64,000 nucleotides of DNA from Bdellovibrio bacteriovorus HD100 (GTDB taxonomy: Bacteria; Bdellovibrionota; Bdellovibrionia; Bdellovibrionales; Bdellovibrionaceae). The DNA is taken from contig NC_005363.1 in NCBI RefSeq assembly GCF_000196175.1, forward strand, positions 1,860,001-1,924,000, read 5' to 3'. Position 1 is the first letter of the stretch. The number at the start of each line of letters is the position of its first letter. This document shows, one piece after another, positions 16,738 to 24,853 of the stretch. Position numbers and translations under genes: made by a program. The notes beneath the pieces are model-generated. The model made no database searches and was not told the origin of the DNA. It was given only the letters and a program-made list of their open reading frames with translations.

Positions 16738-16758
16738 AACGACCTCCTTTGCAGTTCC

Positions 16759-16764
16759 ATTATA
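16759..16764 (-). promoter_or_regulatory. Candidate -10 element (TATAAT) for the small secreted protein
   Basis: Exact TATAAT on the minus strand, 22 bases before the start codon. No good -35 hexamer is visible at 16-18 bases. Confidence 0.4.
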
Positions 16765-16868
16765 GCGCAAACAGGCCAGGGGAGTTTCTCAGGTGAAAAT
16801 AGATGGATTTCGAGATGTGAGTTTGCCGAAAGGCAGACTTTAGGATAGCCCTTGGTCGGGTGAAAATA

Positions 16869-16896
16869 AAAGGGGAGGTTGTGAAACCTCCCCTTT
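16869..16896 (-). terminator. Rho-independent terminator after yebC
   Basis: Perfect 12-bp stem (AAAGGGGAGGTT/AACCTCCCCTTT) with a GTGA loop, followed on the minus strand by a T-rich tract. Confidence 0.88.
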
Positions 16897-16908
16897 GGGT
16901 ATGCCCTG

Positions 16909-17607
16909 TTAGATTGTCGCGTGAACGCGGTGAGTGTCGTCCATATCATCAAGATAGTTCAGGAACTCTTCCACGTCTTTTCTTTGTTCGTCAGAAAGCT
17001 CGGTGATGTTCTTGGCTTTATAGGACAACTCCCCTTTGGTGACTTTCCAGCCACGGGAAGTCAGGGCCTCACGAACGGCATCAAGGTCGTCAGCCGCAGT
17101 GAAGAACTCGTAAGTGCCTTCGTCTGCGAAGACTTCGTTGGCGCCTGCTTCAATAGCCTCTTCATCTGGATCGAAAGAACCTTCTTTGGTGCCTTCAATC
17201 AGGCCCACGCGCTCAAACATCCACGCCACGGAACCCGACTCACCCATGTTCCCGTCGTGAGACTTGAAGGCGTGACGCATGTCCGGAGCCGTTCTGTGTT
17301 TGTTGTCCGTTTGGCATTCCACGATCACACCGACTCCGTGAGGGCCGTAGCCTTCATAAGTCAGCTCTTCGATCACCTTGCCGTCATCCAAAAGTCCCGC
17401 ACCTTTTTTGATGGCGCGTTCAATAGTGTCATTCGGGCAGGAAACTTTCTTGGCAGCATCAATCGCCATACGAAGACGAGCATTGGCATTGGGATCAGGG
17501 CCACCAGCTTTTGCAGCAACAGCAATCTCGCGCGCAAGTTTGGTGAATATTTGGCCTTTTTGTTGAGCTTTCTCAACTTTACCGGCGGTTTTCCATGATT
17601 TACCCAT
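16909..17607 (-). CDS. yebC: YebC/PmpR family translation/transcription regulator
   Basis: 232 residues. The family N-terminus is MGKSWKTAGKVEKAQQKG with IFTKLAREI, then NARLRMAIDAAK and NDTIERAIKKG, all YebC/TACO1 hallmarks. Recent work links the family to relief of ribosome stalling at proline stretches; older work calls them transcription regulators. Single gene with AGGAGATATATGG at its start and a strong terminator. Confidence 0.93.
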   Translation of the reverse strand: MGKSWKTAGKVEKAQQKGQIFTKLAREIAVAAKAGGPDPNANARLRMAIDAAKKVSCPNDTIERAIKKGAGLLDDGKVIEELTYEGYGPHGVGVIVECQTDNKHRTAPDMRHAFKSHDGNMGESGSVAWMFERVGLIEGTKEGSFDPDEEAIEAGANEVFADEGTYEFFTAADDLDAVREALTSRGWKVTKGELSYKAKNITELSDEQRKDVEEFLNYLDDMDDTHRVHATI

Positions 17608-17689
17608 ATATCTCCTTCTTAGGCTTGGGACTTATTGCACCAAATCAGTAAATATTTGGCAAGAAAGGGAGCGGGATGTAAAAGGGGCT

Positions 17690-18481
17690 ATGTTCAGTTT
17701 TTTGGTCCCGGATGTGTGGGAAAAAATAGACAATATTGAAAAGTCCTGTGAGGAAGCCTTTAAACTCACTCAACCCTGGACACAGATGCCTGAAGATCCG
17801 GCAAGGGACGTCCTTTTGCTGCACCCGAAGCTTCACCCCCCGAAAAAGGGCTTTTCTTCTGCCGAAGGGCAGGCTCGCATGCTGCATGACCTGGCCAATA
17901 TCGAACTTCAGGCCATGGAGCTGGGTGTAAGAACCCTGACTGAATTCCCCGACGCCCCCCAGGGCTTCAAAGAAGAACTGGTGGCCATCACCGTGAATGA
18001 ATCCGAGCATCTGCGCATGTGCCTGGAAGGCATTGAATCCCTGGGTTTCAAATGGGGGGACTGGCCGGTGCATTCAGCACTTTGGCGCGCCGTCAGTGTG
18101 GAAGACACTTTGCTGGATCGTATCCTGATTGTGCATCGCTATCTTGAAGGAAGTGGTCTGGATGCAGGGGATACATTGATCCGCCGTCTGGAAGGCCTGG
18201 GATCGAATGGTCCGATTCAAAAGATCGTAAAGCAGATCAACCACGATGAAATTGGGCATGTGAATTTTGGTTCGGAATGGTACCGCGAAATTTGCCGTCA
18301 GAAAAAAATGGATGCGGGCGAGGACTTTTTCACGCGCATGGCGGATTTGCGTCTGCGCCTGCCAAAGCGTATTGAGCCGGTGAATCGCGTTTTGCGCTCC
18401 AAAGCCGGTTTCACGGATGAAGAGATTCAGTATTTTGAAAACCTGCGCCTTGATTTCATGAACAAAGATAAAAAAGTCTAA
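17690..18481 (+). CDS. DUF455 ferritin-like protein
   Basis: 263 residues, mostly helical. Metal-ligand motifs of a ferritin-like four-helix bundle are visible: ANIELQAMELG, NESEHLRMC (ExxH) and INHDEIGHVNFG (ExxH), plus HRYLEGSGLD. DUF455 proteins are predicted di-iron oxygenases related to the tRNA hydroxylase MiaE; substrate unknown. The final 4 bases overlap the convergent LpxR-like gene. No Shine-Dalgarno of note before the ATG (AAAGGGGCT is present 5 bases upstream). Confidence 0.85.
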   Translation: MFSFLVPDVWEKIDNIEKSCEEAFKLTQPWTQMPEDPARDVLLLHPKLHPPKKGFSSAEGQARMLHDLANIELQAMELGVRTLTEFPDAPQGFKEELVAITVNESEHLRMCLEGIESLGFKWGDWPVHSALWRAVSVEDTLLDRILIVHRYLEGSGLDAGDTLIRRLEGLGSNGPIQKIVKQINHDEIGHVNFGSEWYREICRQKKMDAGEDFFTRMADLRLRLPKRIEPVNRVLRSKAGFTDEEIQYFENLRLDFMNKDKKV

Positions 18482-19521
18482 TCCAGATCCCGATAATACG
18501 ACAGAGTCAGGGAGGCGAAGCTGTGGAAGTTTTCACGTTCCTCAAACTCTGGCGACACGGTGACGAATCTCCAGATAAAGCTGAAATTCATGTATTGTAA
18601 GCCGTAACCAAATTCGGTTTCCGCCACAAAAGGGATGCGTGTCACGTGCGGCCCATTGTGAAAAACACTGCCATCAATAAAAATATTGTGCCCGATCAGA
18701 TTGCCGCGGGCGGCGCCGTAGACATAGGCTCGCCAGGGCAGCTCGGAATTGCTTTCCCGAGGATCTTTGATCATGTCACCATCAGAGGCTGAAGGTCGGG
18801 TGGGACCAAAATCATTGGGAATGTTCACCCCCAGGCGGCCAATTACGCCGGCATGAGCGGCGATCAGGGCATTTCCCAGCGAGGCCCCCGTATAGGGAAT
18901 CACATCAAACATACGGCCTGTGGTTTTATCCAGGACGTCGACAAAGCGGACTTTTTGAAAATAGGAAAGTTGGATGATGGGTTCTGTCTCAAGCTGGTTG
19001 TCCCAGCCTTGAGCTCTGGGAACTCCGATCAGGTCATGGAAATCATTCTGCACCTGCTCACCCATGGCCGGCGGGCCGACGACTCCCAAATCCAGCTCTA
19101 GACTGTGGCTGTGGGTTTCTGTTCTGTAGTTGGCCGTGAAGCCCAAGTACAGCCAGGCGGCGTAAGGGCGGTCATCCAGGATGGGCTCTGTTTGGTCCGT
19201 GTCCTCTGGTGTGTAGATTTTCTGGTTCAGCGAAATGCCGAAATTCGTGGTGGATTGGGCCAGTTCTTTTTTTAGCGTTTTGGACCAGTCGGTGAGTGTC
19301 GGGGCCCAGCCAGGAATAGTGTCTTCGGCATAGACATAGGAAAAACGAAACCCGTTGGTGTAGCCATCATCAGAGTTCGGGCCCCCCAGTCTGCGGGTGT
19401 CATTTTCAATCGTGGCGGTGTAGGATTCACCTTTGCTGGCGGCGATAGCCAGCGGGCTGAATCCTGCTAAAACAAACACCGCCAGCAATAACACCCTAAT
19501 CAAGATGCTCATCCTCTTCAA
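18478..19521 (-). CDS. lpxR: LpxR-like lipid A 3'-O-deacylase (DUF2219 outer-membrane barrel)
   Basis: 347 residues with a signal peptide ending near FSPLAIAA. LpxR is an outer-membrane barrel that removes the 3' acyloxyacyl chain of lipid A. Diagnostic segments are [10 protein letters not shown] (Asn-Asp active-site pair), [24 protein letters not shown] and [16 protein letters not shown] (catalytic His region). It overlaps the pseudouridine synthase gene by 26 bases (17 if the third-codon ATG at 19512 is used), making it the last gene of a four-gene minus-strand operon. It could edit the cell's own lipid A or that of prey. Confidence 0.88.
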   Translation of the reverse strand: MKRMSILIRVLLLAVFVLAGFSPLAIAASKGESYTATIENDTRRLGGPNSDDGYTNGFRFSYVYAEDTIPGWAPTLTDWSKTLKKELAQSTTNFGISLNQKIYTPEDTDQTEPILDDRPYAAWLYLGFTANYRTETHSHSLELDLGVVGPPAMGEQVQNDFHDLIGVPRAQGWDNQLETEPIIQLSYFQKVRFVDVLDKTTGRMFDVIPYTGASLGNALIAAHAGVIGRLGVNIPNDFGPTRPSASDGDMIKDPRESNSELPWRAYVYGAARGNLIGHNIFIDGSVFHNGPHVTRIPFVAETEFGYGLQYMNFSFIWRFVTVSPEFEERENFHSFASLTLSYYRDLD

Positions 19522-20233
19522 GGAAGCGCCATTGACCTTCAGGTAATTGGCCCAGACGGATTTTTCCGATGCGCACCCGCTTAAGACCGGTGACCTTCAG
19601 GCCCACCAGTTCGCACATGCGGCGGATCTGACGTTTTTTTCCTTCCTGCAGAATAAAGCGCAGCTGATCTTCATTCAGCCATTCGACTTTCGCAGGTTTG
19701 AGTTTTTTGCCGTCCAGAGACAGGCCGAAATTCAAAAGCTTCAGTTTGTCCGGCGGCAAGGTTCCCTGAACACGCACGATGTATTCTTTTTCGACTTTGG
19801 ATTCTTCGCCGATGATTTTTTTGGCGATGCGTCCGTCCTGGGTGAACAGCAGCAGCCCTTGCGAATCAATATCCAGGCGGCCAGCCACAGCCAAGCCTTT
19901 GAAGTGCTCCTCTTTCAGGCGGGTTTTGGAATTTCCGAACTGATTTTGCGGAGTGATCAGTTTGATTGCCGGTTGATAAGGAGGTTCCGGCTGGGCGGAA
20001 ACATAACCCACGGGTTTATTCAGTAAAATCGTCGCCAGTCTTTTTTGTTGTTTCAGCGCCTGGGCCTCCAGGGTGATCTTCACATCCGGGCTGACCTTGG
20101 TGCCCAGCTGACTGACAACCTCGCCATTGACCATGACAAGACCACGGGAAATATAATCATCAGCTTCGCGGCGGGAACAGATGCCTTTTTCAGCCATCAG
20201 TTTGGAAAGGCGTACTTTGTTGTCTTCGCTCAT
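19496..20233 (-). CDS. rluF: RsuA/RluF-family pseudouridine synthase
   Basis: 245 residues. An S4 RNA-binding domain ([21 protein letters not shown]) is followed by the synthase domain with the catalytic Asp in [15 protein letters not shown] and the C-terminal [16 protein letters not shown]. The family modifies rRNA; RluF (23S U2604), RluB and RsuA are hard to separate by eye, so the symbol is tentative. The start overlaps the queD stop in an ATGA arrangement. Confidence 0.85.
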   Translation of the reverse strand: MSEDNKVRLSKLMAEKGICSRREADDYISRGLVMVNGEVVSQLGTKVSPDVKITLEAQALKQQKRLATILLNKPVGYVSAQPEPPYQPAIKLITPQNQFGNSKTRLKEEHFKGLAVAGRLDIDSQGLLLFTQDGRIAKKIIGEESKVEKEYIVRVQGTLPPDKLKLLNFGLSLDGKKLKPAKVEWLNEDQLRFILQEGKKRQIRRMCELVGLKVTGLKRVRIGKIRLGQLPEGQWRFLEEDEHLD

Positions 20234-20619
20234 AGGCGGATCTCCGTCCAGATGTTGTCCATCTCGTAAAGGCGCAGATAAGAAATCTCTTCGGACTTCA
20301 CCTGACTTTTTAGTTTTTCCAGAAAATAAAGACAGATGTTTTCTGTCGTCGGGATGTTTGTTTTAAATTCCGGAATCACAAAGTTTAAATGCTCGTGATC
20401 CAGAACAGCGGTCAGGTTGTTTAAAACAGACTGATAATGCTGCTGTTGTTGTTTCCAGCTGTCGTTCTGACAATGAAAGCCTGCTTCCAGCATATAGTTG
20501 TGCCCATGTCCGTACTGTGTGTAACAGCGGCCAAAGGTTTCGCGGTTTTTATGCTCGTCCCATTGGGGTTGAGCATAAAAGTGCGCAGCGCTGAAAGGGC
20601 TTTTCAGGGTGATAATCAT
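20230..20619 (-). CDS. queD: 6-carboxytetrahydropterin synthase (QueD/PTPS family)
   Basis: 129 residues from the ATG at 20619; the longer open frame upstream overlaps the SDR gene and is not family-like. QueD makes 6-carboxy-tetrahydropterin for queuosine. Zinc ligands are His in SAAHF and the HGHNY pair; the catalytic Cys is C32 in [11 protein letters not shown], and LDHEHLN and TTENICLYF follow. ATGA overlaps join it to genes on both sides. Being next to an rRNA pseudouridine synthase gives a small RNA-modification cluster. Confidence 0.9.
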   Translation of the reverse strand: MIITLKSPFSAAHFYAQPQWDEHKNRETFGRCYTQYGHGHNYMLEAGFHCQNDSWKQQQQHYQSVLNNLTAVLDHEHLNFVIPEFKTNIPTTENICLYFLEKLKSQVKSEEISYLRLYEMDNIWTEIRL

Positions 20620-21362
20620 GTCAGGTTGATCCCGCCATCCACGGACAGCACCGCTCCGGTGGTCCAGGATGAAAGATCCGAACCCAGGAAATAAACCGCA
20701 CGGGCAATGTCTTCCGGTTTGCCGATGCGACCCAACGGTTGTAAACCGCCCATCTTGTCCAGCGTCGCTTTTTTCTGATCTTCCGGCAAAGCATGGAACT
20801 GGTGAATCGGGGTGTCGACCAGACCTGGACACACGCAGTTGGCGCGGATATTCAGTGGTCCGCCTTCCAGGGCCAGACTTTCTGTCCAGTTCACCAAGGC
20901 GGCCTTCACCGCCGAATAAGCAGACGTCGGGCCTTGAGGGCGCAGCCCCAGTGTCGAGGAGATATTCACGATGCTGCCGCCACCTTGTTCTTTGAAGTAC
21001 GGGAAGAAAGCGCGAACAATGCGCAATGGTCCCAGCATGTTAACTTCAAACTGACGGCTCCACAGTTCATCACTTCCGGATTCAGTGGTGTTGCTTTCAT
21101 AGATGCCGGCATTGTTCACCACGCACTCCACGCGGTGGATTTTAGCCCCCATAACCTCGCCCAGGCGTTTGTTCAAAGCCGCTTCATCAGACAGGTCACA
21201 GGAAACGATGGAAGCGCCACTTCGGCATTTCAAAGCCACGTCCTGCAGGCGCTCTTTGTTGCGACCCATAAGATAGACAAAGTATCCGTTTTTGGAAAAT
21301 TCGATCGCGGTGGCAGCACCGATGCCGCTGCTGGCGCCGGTGATAAGGACGGCTTTTTTCAA
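20616..21362 (-). CDS. Short-chain dehydrogenase/reductase
   Basis: 248 residues from a TTG start at 21362, chosen because it gives the standard SDR N-terminus (KKAVLITGASSGIG) with GGGGG a few bases upstream. Motifs: TGASSGIG cofactor loop, NNAG (VVNNAGIYES), catalytic Ser in NISSTLG and YSAVK, and CPGLVDTP. C-terminal VDGGINLT is typical. NAD(P)H-dependent oxidoreductase, substrate unknown. First gene of the SDR-queD-rluF-lpxR operon. In a pterin context it might act as a pteridine reductase; that is speculation. Confidence 0.88.
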   Translation of the reverse strand: MKKAVLITGASSGIGAATAIEFSKNGYFVYLMGRNKERLQDVALKCRSGASIVSCDLSDEAALNKRLGEVMGAKIHRVECVVNNAGIYESNTTESGSDELWSRQFEVNMLGPLRIVRAFFPYFKEQGGGSIVNISSTLGLRPQGPTSAYSAVKAALVNWTESLALEGGPLNIRANCVCPGLVDTPIHQFHALPEDQKKATLDKMGGLQPLGRIGKPEDIARAVYFLGSDLSSWTTGAVLSVDGGINLT

Positions 21363-21375
21363 GTTGGACCCCCGA

Positions 21376-21402
21376 ACCCCCACTCCGACTTCGTCGGAGC
21401 GT
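21376..21402. repeat. GC-rich hairpin upstream of the SDR gene
   Basis: CTCCGAC/GTCGGAG with a TTC loop lies within the leader of the minus-strand SDR operon. It is one of several GC-rich intergenic hairpins in the window. Confidence 0.5.
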
Positions 21403-21566
21403 AAATGGATTTGAACTGGACTTATGGTAGCAAAAGTAGGGGCCGAAGAGAAGTTATGTCCATGCGCGAAGCGACGTCTATCGGAATAAAGTTCTTCTTT
21501 GTCGGTCTTTTGATCTTCGGGGCCTTTTTCAGCCATTTTTAACCCCGGCCACGCCGAGGAGGCTGG

Positions 21567-21593
21567 AGTGCCGGCAGGCACGCAAGCTGGACT
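21567..21593 (+). repeat. REP-like hairpin repeat, copy 1
   Basis: 27-base element: a 5-bp stem (GTGCC/GGCAC) with loop GGCA region, followed by a tail ending CTGGACT. It matches 22 of 27 bases of the element at 33174-33200 on the other strand, including a compensatory T-A to C-G change inside the stem. Confidence 0.55.
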
Positions 21594-21610
21594 GGCGTCA
21601 TACCAAACAA

Positions 21611-21636
21611 AAAAGCCGGGTGGGAGCCCGGCTTTT
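21611..21636. terminator. Rho-independent terminator after the small Cys protein gene
   Basis: Perfect 10-bp stem AAAAGCCGGG/CCCGGCTTTT with a 6-base loop, downstream of the minus-strand gene ending at 21665. Confidence 0.85.
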
Positions 21637-21664
21637 AACGGATGAATTCGAAATAGGAACGGCG

Positions 21665-21886
21665 TTAAGCCACTTTTTTGGCTGCCGTGTAGTGATAGAA
21701 CTTCTTGTCGAAGTCTGGTGCCTTCATGCCTTCTTTAGTGATCAGGCCGGCTTTAAACCAGTCAAAGTGCTCGGCGCAGAAACCTGCTTTTTCAGATTTC
21801 TTTTTGCAGCCTTCGCCGCAGCAACGGGCAGATTCAAGGGAAACGACATTGTTTGGGATCTGTTTATCAAATTTTTTGTCAGCCAT
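21665..21886 (-). CDS. Small Cys-containing hypothetical protein
   Basis: 73 residues from the ATG at 21886 (GGAGGTCACACGT upstream); the longer frame adds 32 residues of leader translation. The centre carries SARCCGEGCKKKSEKAG and FCAEHFDWFK, four Cys and a His that could bind zinc or iron. Conserved-looking but unnamed. Two inverted repeats in its upstream region (GTCTTA-N5-TAAGAC at 21925-21941 and GTCTCA-GTT-TGAGAC at 21991-22005) may be regulatory. Confidence 0.75.
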   Translation of the reverse strand: MADKKFDKQIPNNVVSLESARCCGEGCKKKSEKAGFCAEHFDWFKAGLITKEGMKAPDFDKKFYHYTAAKKVA

Positions 21887-21924
21887 ACGTGTGACCTCCA
21901 GATGAAATCTTAAGCTGGTTGATT

Positions 21925-22005
21925 GTCTTAAGACATAAGACTTATCGGCGAAGGTCTTGCGGACTTTAGGAAATCTTCTCAAGTTTAGAAGTCTCAGTTT
22001 GAGAC
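21925..22005. promoter_or_regulatory. Two perfect short inverted repeats upstream of the small Cys protein
   Basis: GTCTTA-AGACA-TAAGAC (21925-21941) and GTCTCA-GTT-TGAGAC (21991-22005) lie in the 172-base gap before the gene at 21886. Both are operator-like; no regulator is identified. Confidence 0.4.
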
Positions 22006-22031
22006 ACGTATTGGCGATTTTACGAAGGAAT

Positions 22032-22054
22032 AAGGCCTCCTCTTCAGAGGCCTT
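22032..22054 (-). terminator. Probable terminator after the cNMP-EAL gene
   Basis: Stem AAGGCCTC/GAGGCCTT with a 7-base loop, four bases downstream of the stop. The T-run is short, so efficiency is uncertain. Confidence 0.55.
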
Positions 22055-22058
22055 GCGG

Positions 22059-23261
22059 TTAGATCAGCTTTAAGAAGCGGCCCAGATCAACGGGTTTAGA
22101 GAACAAATAACCCTGACCAAAACGAGCGCCCAAGGTTTCAAGCACCAGCGCTTCTTCGTGGTGTTCGATGCCTTCTGCGATGACTTCAATATCCATGGCG
22201 TGCGCCAAGTGGATGATCGAACTGACCACGGCTTTGGATTTTGGATCACTCAGGATCTTCATCACGAATGAACGGTCGATTTTCAGGAAGCTGATCGGCA
22301 TCTGGGTCAGGTATTGCAGACCCGAGAAGCCGGTCCCGAAATCATCAATGGAAATTGCATAACCCAGGCTGCGGCACTGGTTCAGAGCATCAATGGCGAT
22401 CGCGCCATCCATCATGATTCTTTCGGTCATCTCAAGTTTGATGTTCTGAGTGTGCAGGTCATGCTTTTCACGCAGATCCTCCAGGTTGTTCACGAAATCA
22501 GAATGCGTGAACTGACGGCCGGAGATATTGATGCTCATCATGAAATCATCAGCCATGCGCTCTTTTTTATTCAGACGCAACTGATCCTGAATGGTGCGCA
22601 GATCCTTCAGGGCCTGATTGATAATCCAGTGACCAATCGGAATCACCATCGATGAATTTTCGATGATATCGATGAAAAGATTCGGGGAAACCAACCCATG
22701 CTGCGGGGAGTTCCAGCGCAAGAGCGCCTCGCAACCCGTGATGGTTTTGTTTTTCAGATTCACGATCGGCTGATAGAACAGTTCAAATTCCTTGTTCTGG
22801 AAAGCCTGGAAGATCTGGTTTTCAAGTTTGATCTGATCAAGGGCACTCTGAGTTCCATCGTCGCCAGCGCCCGAATTGTCGAATTCAACCTCAGAGATGC
22901 GAGAACCACCAGGGCCGCCGATATTTTTTCGGCGCAGACGTTTGAGTAAAACACGCATCAGAAGCTGAACGACTTTGTCAGCGGTGGAGACGCGTTCCAA
23001 TACCTGTTGTTTGGTGACGATGGCCAAGCGGACATCTTCCAAAGCGCGCACACTGGCAGAGCGGTTTTGATTGTCGATCAGGGCCATTTCACCAAAGATT
23101 TCGCCTTCCCCCAGGATGGTTAGGGGAATTTCCTCTTTGTCTTTGGTGAGATAAATCAGCACCCGTCCTTTTTCGATGATATAGGCGCAGTCACCTGCAT
23201 CGCCTTCGCTGAAAATGATCTGATCTTTGTGGATGTCGACGGACTGAGCTGCTGCATTCAT
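22059..23261 (-). CDS. Cyclic-nucleotide-binding domain fused to EAL c-di-GMP phosphodiesterase
   Basis: 400 residues. Residues 1-115 form a Crp-like cNMP domain (GDAGDCAYIIEKG, GEGEIFGEMALI, RSASVRAL). A linker rich in Gly/Asp leads to an EAL domain from about 145. The EAL signature EALLRW, LEMTER (metal Glu), IDDFGTGFSGL (DDFGTG), the EGIE glutamate and QGYLFSKP are all present, so it should be active. It hydrolyses c-di-GMP, gated by a cyclic nucleotide or other ligand. No GGDEF domain. AGAATAAAACTCAT is upstream; no strong ribosome site. Confidence 0.9.
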   Translation of the reverse strand: MNAAAQSVDIHKDQIIFSEGDAGDCAYIIEKGRVLIYLTKDKEEIPLTILGEGEIFGEMALIDNQNRSASVRALEDVRLAIVTKQQVLERVSTADKVVQLLMRVLLKRLRRKNIGGPGGSRISEVEFDNSGAGDDGTQSALDQIKLENQIFQAFQNKEFELFYQPIVNLKNKTITGCEALLRWNSPQHGLVSPNLFIDIIENSSMVIPIGHWIINQALKDLRTIQDQLRLNKKERMADDFMMSINISGRQFTHSDFVNNLEDLREKHDLHTQNIKLEMTERIMMDGAIAIDALNQCRSLGYAISIDDFGTGFSGLQYLTQMPISFLKIDRSFVMKILSDPKSKAVVSSIIHLAHAMDIEVIAEGIEHHEEALVLETLGARFGQGYLFSKPVDLGRFLKLI

Positions 23262-23273
23262 ATGAGTTTTATT

Positions 23274-24737
23274 CTAGGGTCTTTGGTGCAGGTTGGACAA
23301 GTCCAGCTGATTCATTTGATTCAGTTTCCATCCCGTGAATTCGGGCTTGGCCAGCATCGAGAAATGAATGGCTCCCAGCGGAATCAGCAGGTGTCTTTGC
23401 ATCAGGAAGTCCATGCCGGCCTGACACCATTTCTTTTGCTCCTGGGGTTTTTCCGCCTTCGCAAGTGAGGACAAAATGTTTTCATACTCTGTCGACTTTA
23501 AGCGGATGTAGTTTTCCGGGCTCAATGGCGCAAAGGTCTCTAAGGCCGCAAGGCAGGTCGGACGATCCGGAGCCACACCTTTACGGAACACCGCCGGAGG
23601 GTTCTGCTGCAGGATTTGCAGATAGACTTTGTTTTCGCGGGACTCCAGATGCGTTTTCAGGCCTGCGTTTTTCAGCCACTGGTTTTGCATCCATTCGGTG
23701 GCGCGTTTGTGATCTTCACCGCCAAGACTTGAGAACATCAAAGTAAAGGTTGAAGTGTTCTGAATCTTGGGAACTTTCTTTAAGTCAAAGTCGTAACAAG
23801 GCGCTTTTTCCGGAAACCAGGAATCCGGAACCCCCATGCAACCGGGGCGGCCTTCAGAAGAGAAAATCTTCTGAAGCTCCACGTAGTTCAAGGAATACGT
23901 GAAGGCTTTTCTTAGGTCTTCTTTGTCGGCCAACTCGGGTCCAAACCCCAGATAGTCCAGACGGGTGACCGGAATCCAGTGAAAGTCCGGGCGCTTTTTA
24001 TGGCTGGGAATGAACAGCGTCGGAAGTCGGCGCAGGAACTGCAGTTCGTTCTTTTCATAAAGCTGCAAAGCCACGGTGTCTTCTTCGATGAACAAAAACT
24101 CCACATTCGGACGCTGCGGGTGTCCGCCCTGATAGGCCGTGTTTGCGGCCAGGATGATCTTTTGCCCTTTTTTCCATTCAGCCAGTTTGTACGGGCCGGA
24201 ATACGCGCCAAGATCTGCCTTGGTGGGTGCCAGTAAGAAGCTTGAAAGATTGTATTCAAAATCAGGGTCTGGTTCCTGGAATTCAAAACGCAAAGTCAGG
24301 GCATCCGGCGCCGAAACTCCCAGTTCGCCGGCTTTGGCTTTGCCAGCATAAAAATCCTGAGCCTTTTTGATTTTGAAAAGCAAATCCGCGCGCGGAGCTG
24401 CGGATTTGGGATCGAGAATCTTTTTATAGGTGCGCAGGAAGTCTTCGGAAGTCAGAGGTGTTCCATCGCTCCAGCGCAGATCTTTTTTCAGGCGGCAGGT
24501 CAGGTTCTTTTTCTTGTCACGGGTGCAACCGCTGCCAAGATCCGGAACCAGGCCCTTTTGGTCATCAAAGGTGAAAATATTGCGATACAGATTTCCCAGC
24601 AGGTAACTGGAGGCTGAAGTCTTTTGTTTGTTTGGATCCAGGCTGCCTGGCTCATTGGCAAGATGCAGGCGAAATGCCTTGGGGTTGGCAGAGGCAAAAA
24701 CGGGAAAAACCAGAAGAAGTGCTAGGATGATTTTCAT
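23274..24737 (-). CDS. Periplasmic peptide-binding protein (SBP family 5, OppA-like)
   Basis: 487 residues with signal peptide MKIILALLLVFPVFASA. The extracellular solute-binding family 5 signature is visible: EPGSLDPNKQ, LRWSDGTPLTSEDF and AAPRADLLF. Such proteins feed peptides to ABC importers, fitting a predator living on prey protein. No permease or ATPase gene adjoins it, so it is an orphan. It ends 12 bases downstream of the cNMP-EAL start on the same strand, possibly an operon with that gene second. Confidence 0.88.
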   Translation of the reverse strand: MKIILALLLVFPVFASANPKAFRLHLANEPGSLDPNKQKTSASSYLLGNLYRNIFTFDDQKGLVPDLGSGCTRDKKKNLTCRLKKDLRWSDGTPLTSEDFLRTYKKILDPKSAAPRADLLFKIKKAQDFYAGKAKAGELGVSAPDALTLRFEFQEPDPDFEYNLSSFLLAPTKADLGAYSGPYKLAEWKKGQKIILAANTAYQGGHPQRPNVEFLFIEEDTVALQLYEKNELQFLRRLPTLFIPSHKKRPDFHWIPVTRLDYLGFGPELADKEDLRKAFTYSLNYVELQKIFSSEGRPGCMGVPDSWFPEKAPCYDFDLKKVPKIQNTSTFTLMFSSLGGEDHKRATEWMQNQWLKNAGLKTHLESRENKVYLQILQQNPPAVFRKGVAPDRPTCLAALETFAPLSPENYIRLKSTEYENILSSLAKAEKPQEQKKWCQAGMDFLMQRHLLIPLGAIHFSMLAKPEFTGWKLNQMNQLDLSNLHQRP

Positions 24738-24803
24738 GCTTTTAAGACTAACTTAAGGGCGGGATGATTAGAAGCACGAAAATGACCGGGAAAAATCATA
24801 AAA

Positions 24804-24830
24804 AAAACGGCAGGGGATGCCTGCCGTTTT
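24804..24830 (-). terminator. Rho-independent terminator after acyl-CoA dehydrogenase
   Basis: Stem AAAACGGCAGG/CCTGCCGTTTT with a GGATG loop, T-rich on the minus strand, 24 bases after the stop. Confidence 0.85.
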
Positions 24831-24853
24831 TGGGTTTCAACTGAGGGATTGAA

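Noticed and set aside
18281-18300. GGTACC in coding sequence, as in the RAYT ends
   Set aside because: Only the 6-base core is shared; it lies in the DUF455 gene and lacks the rest of the end.
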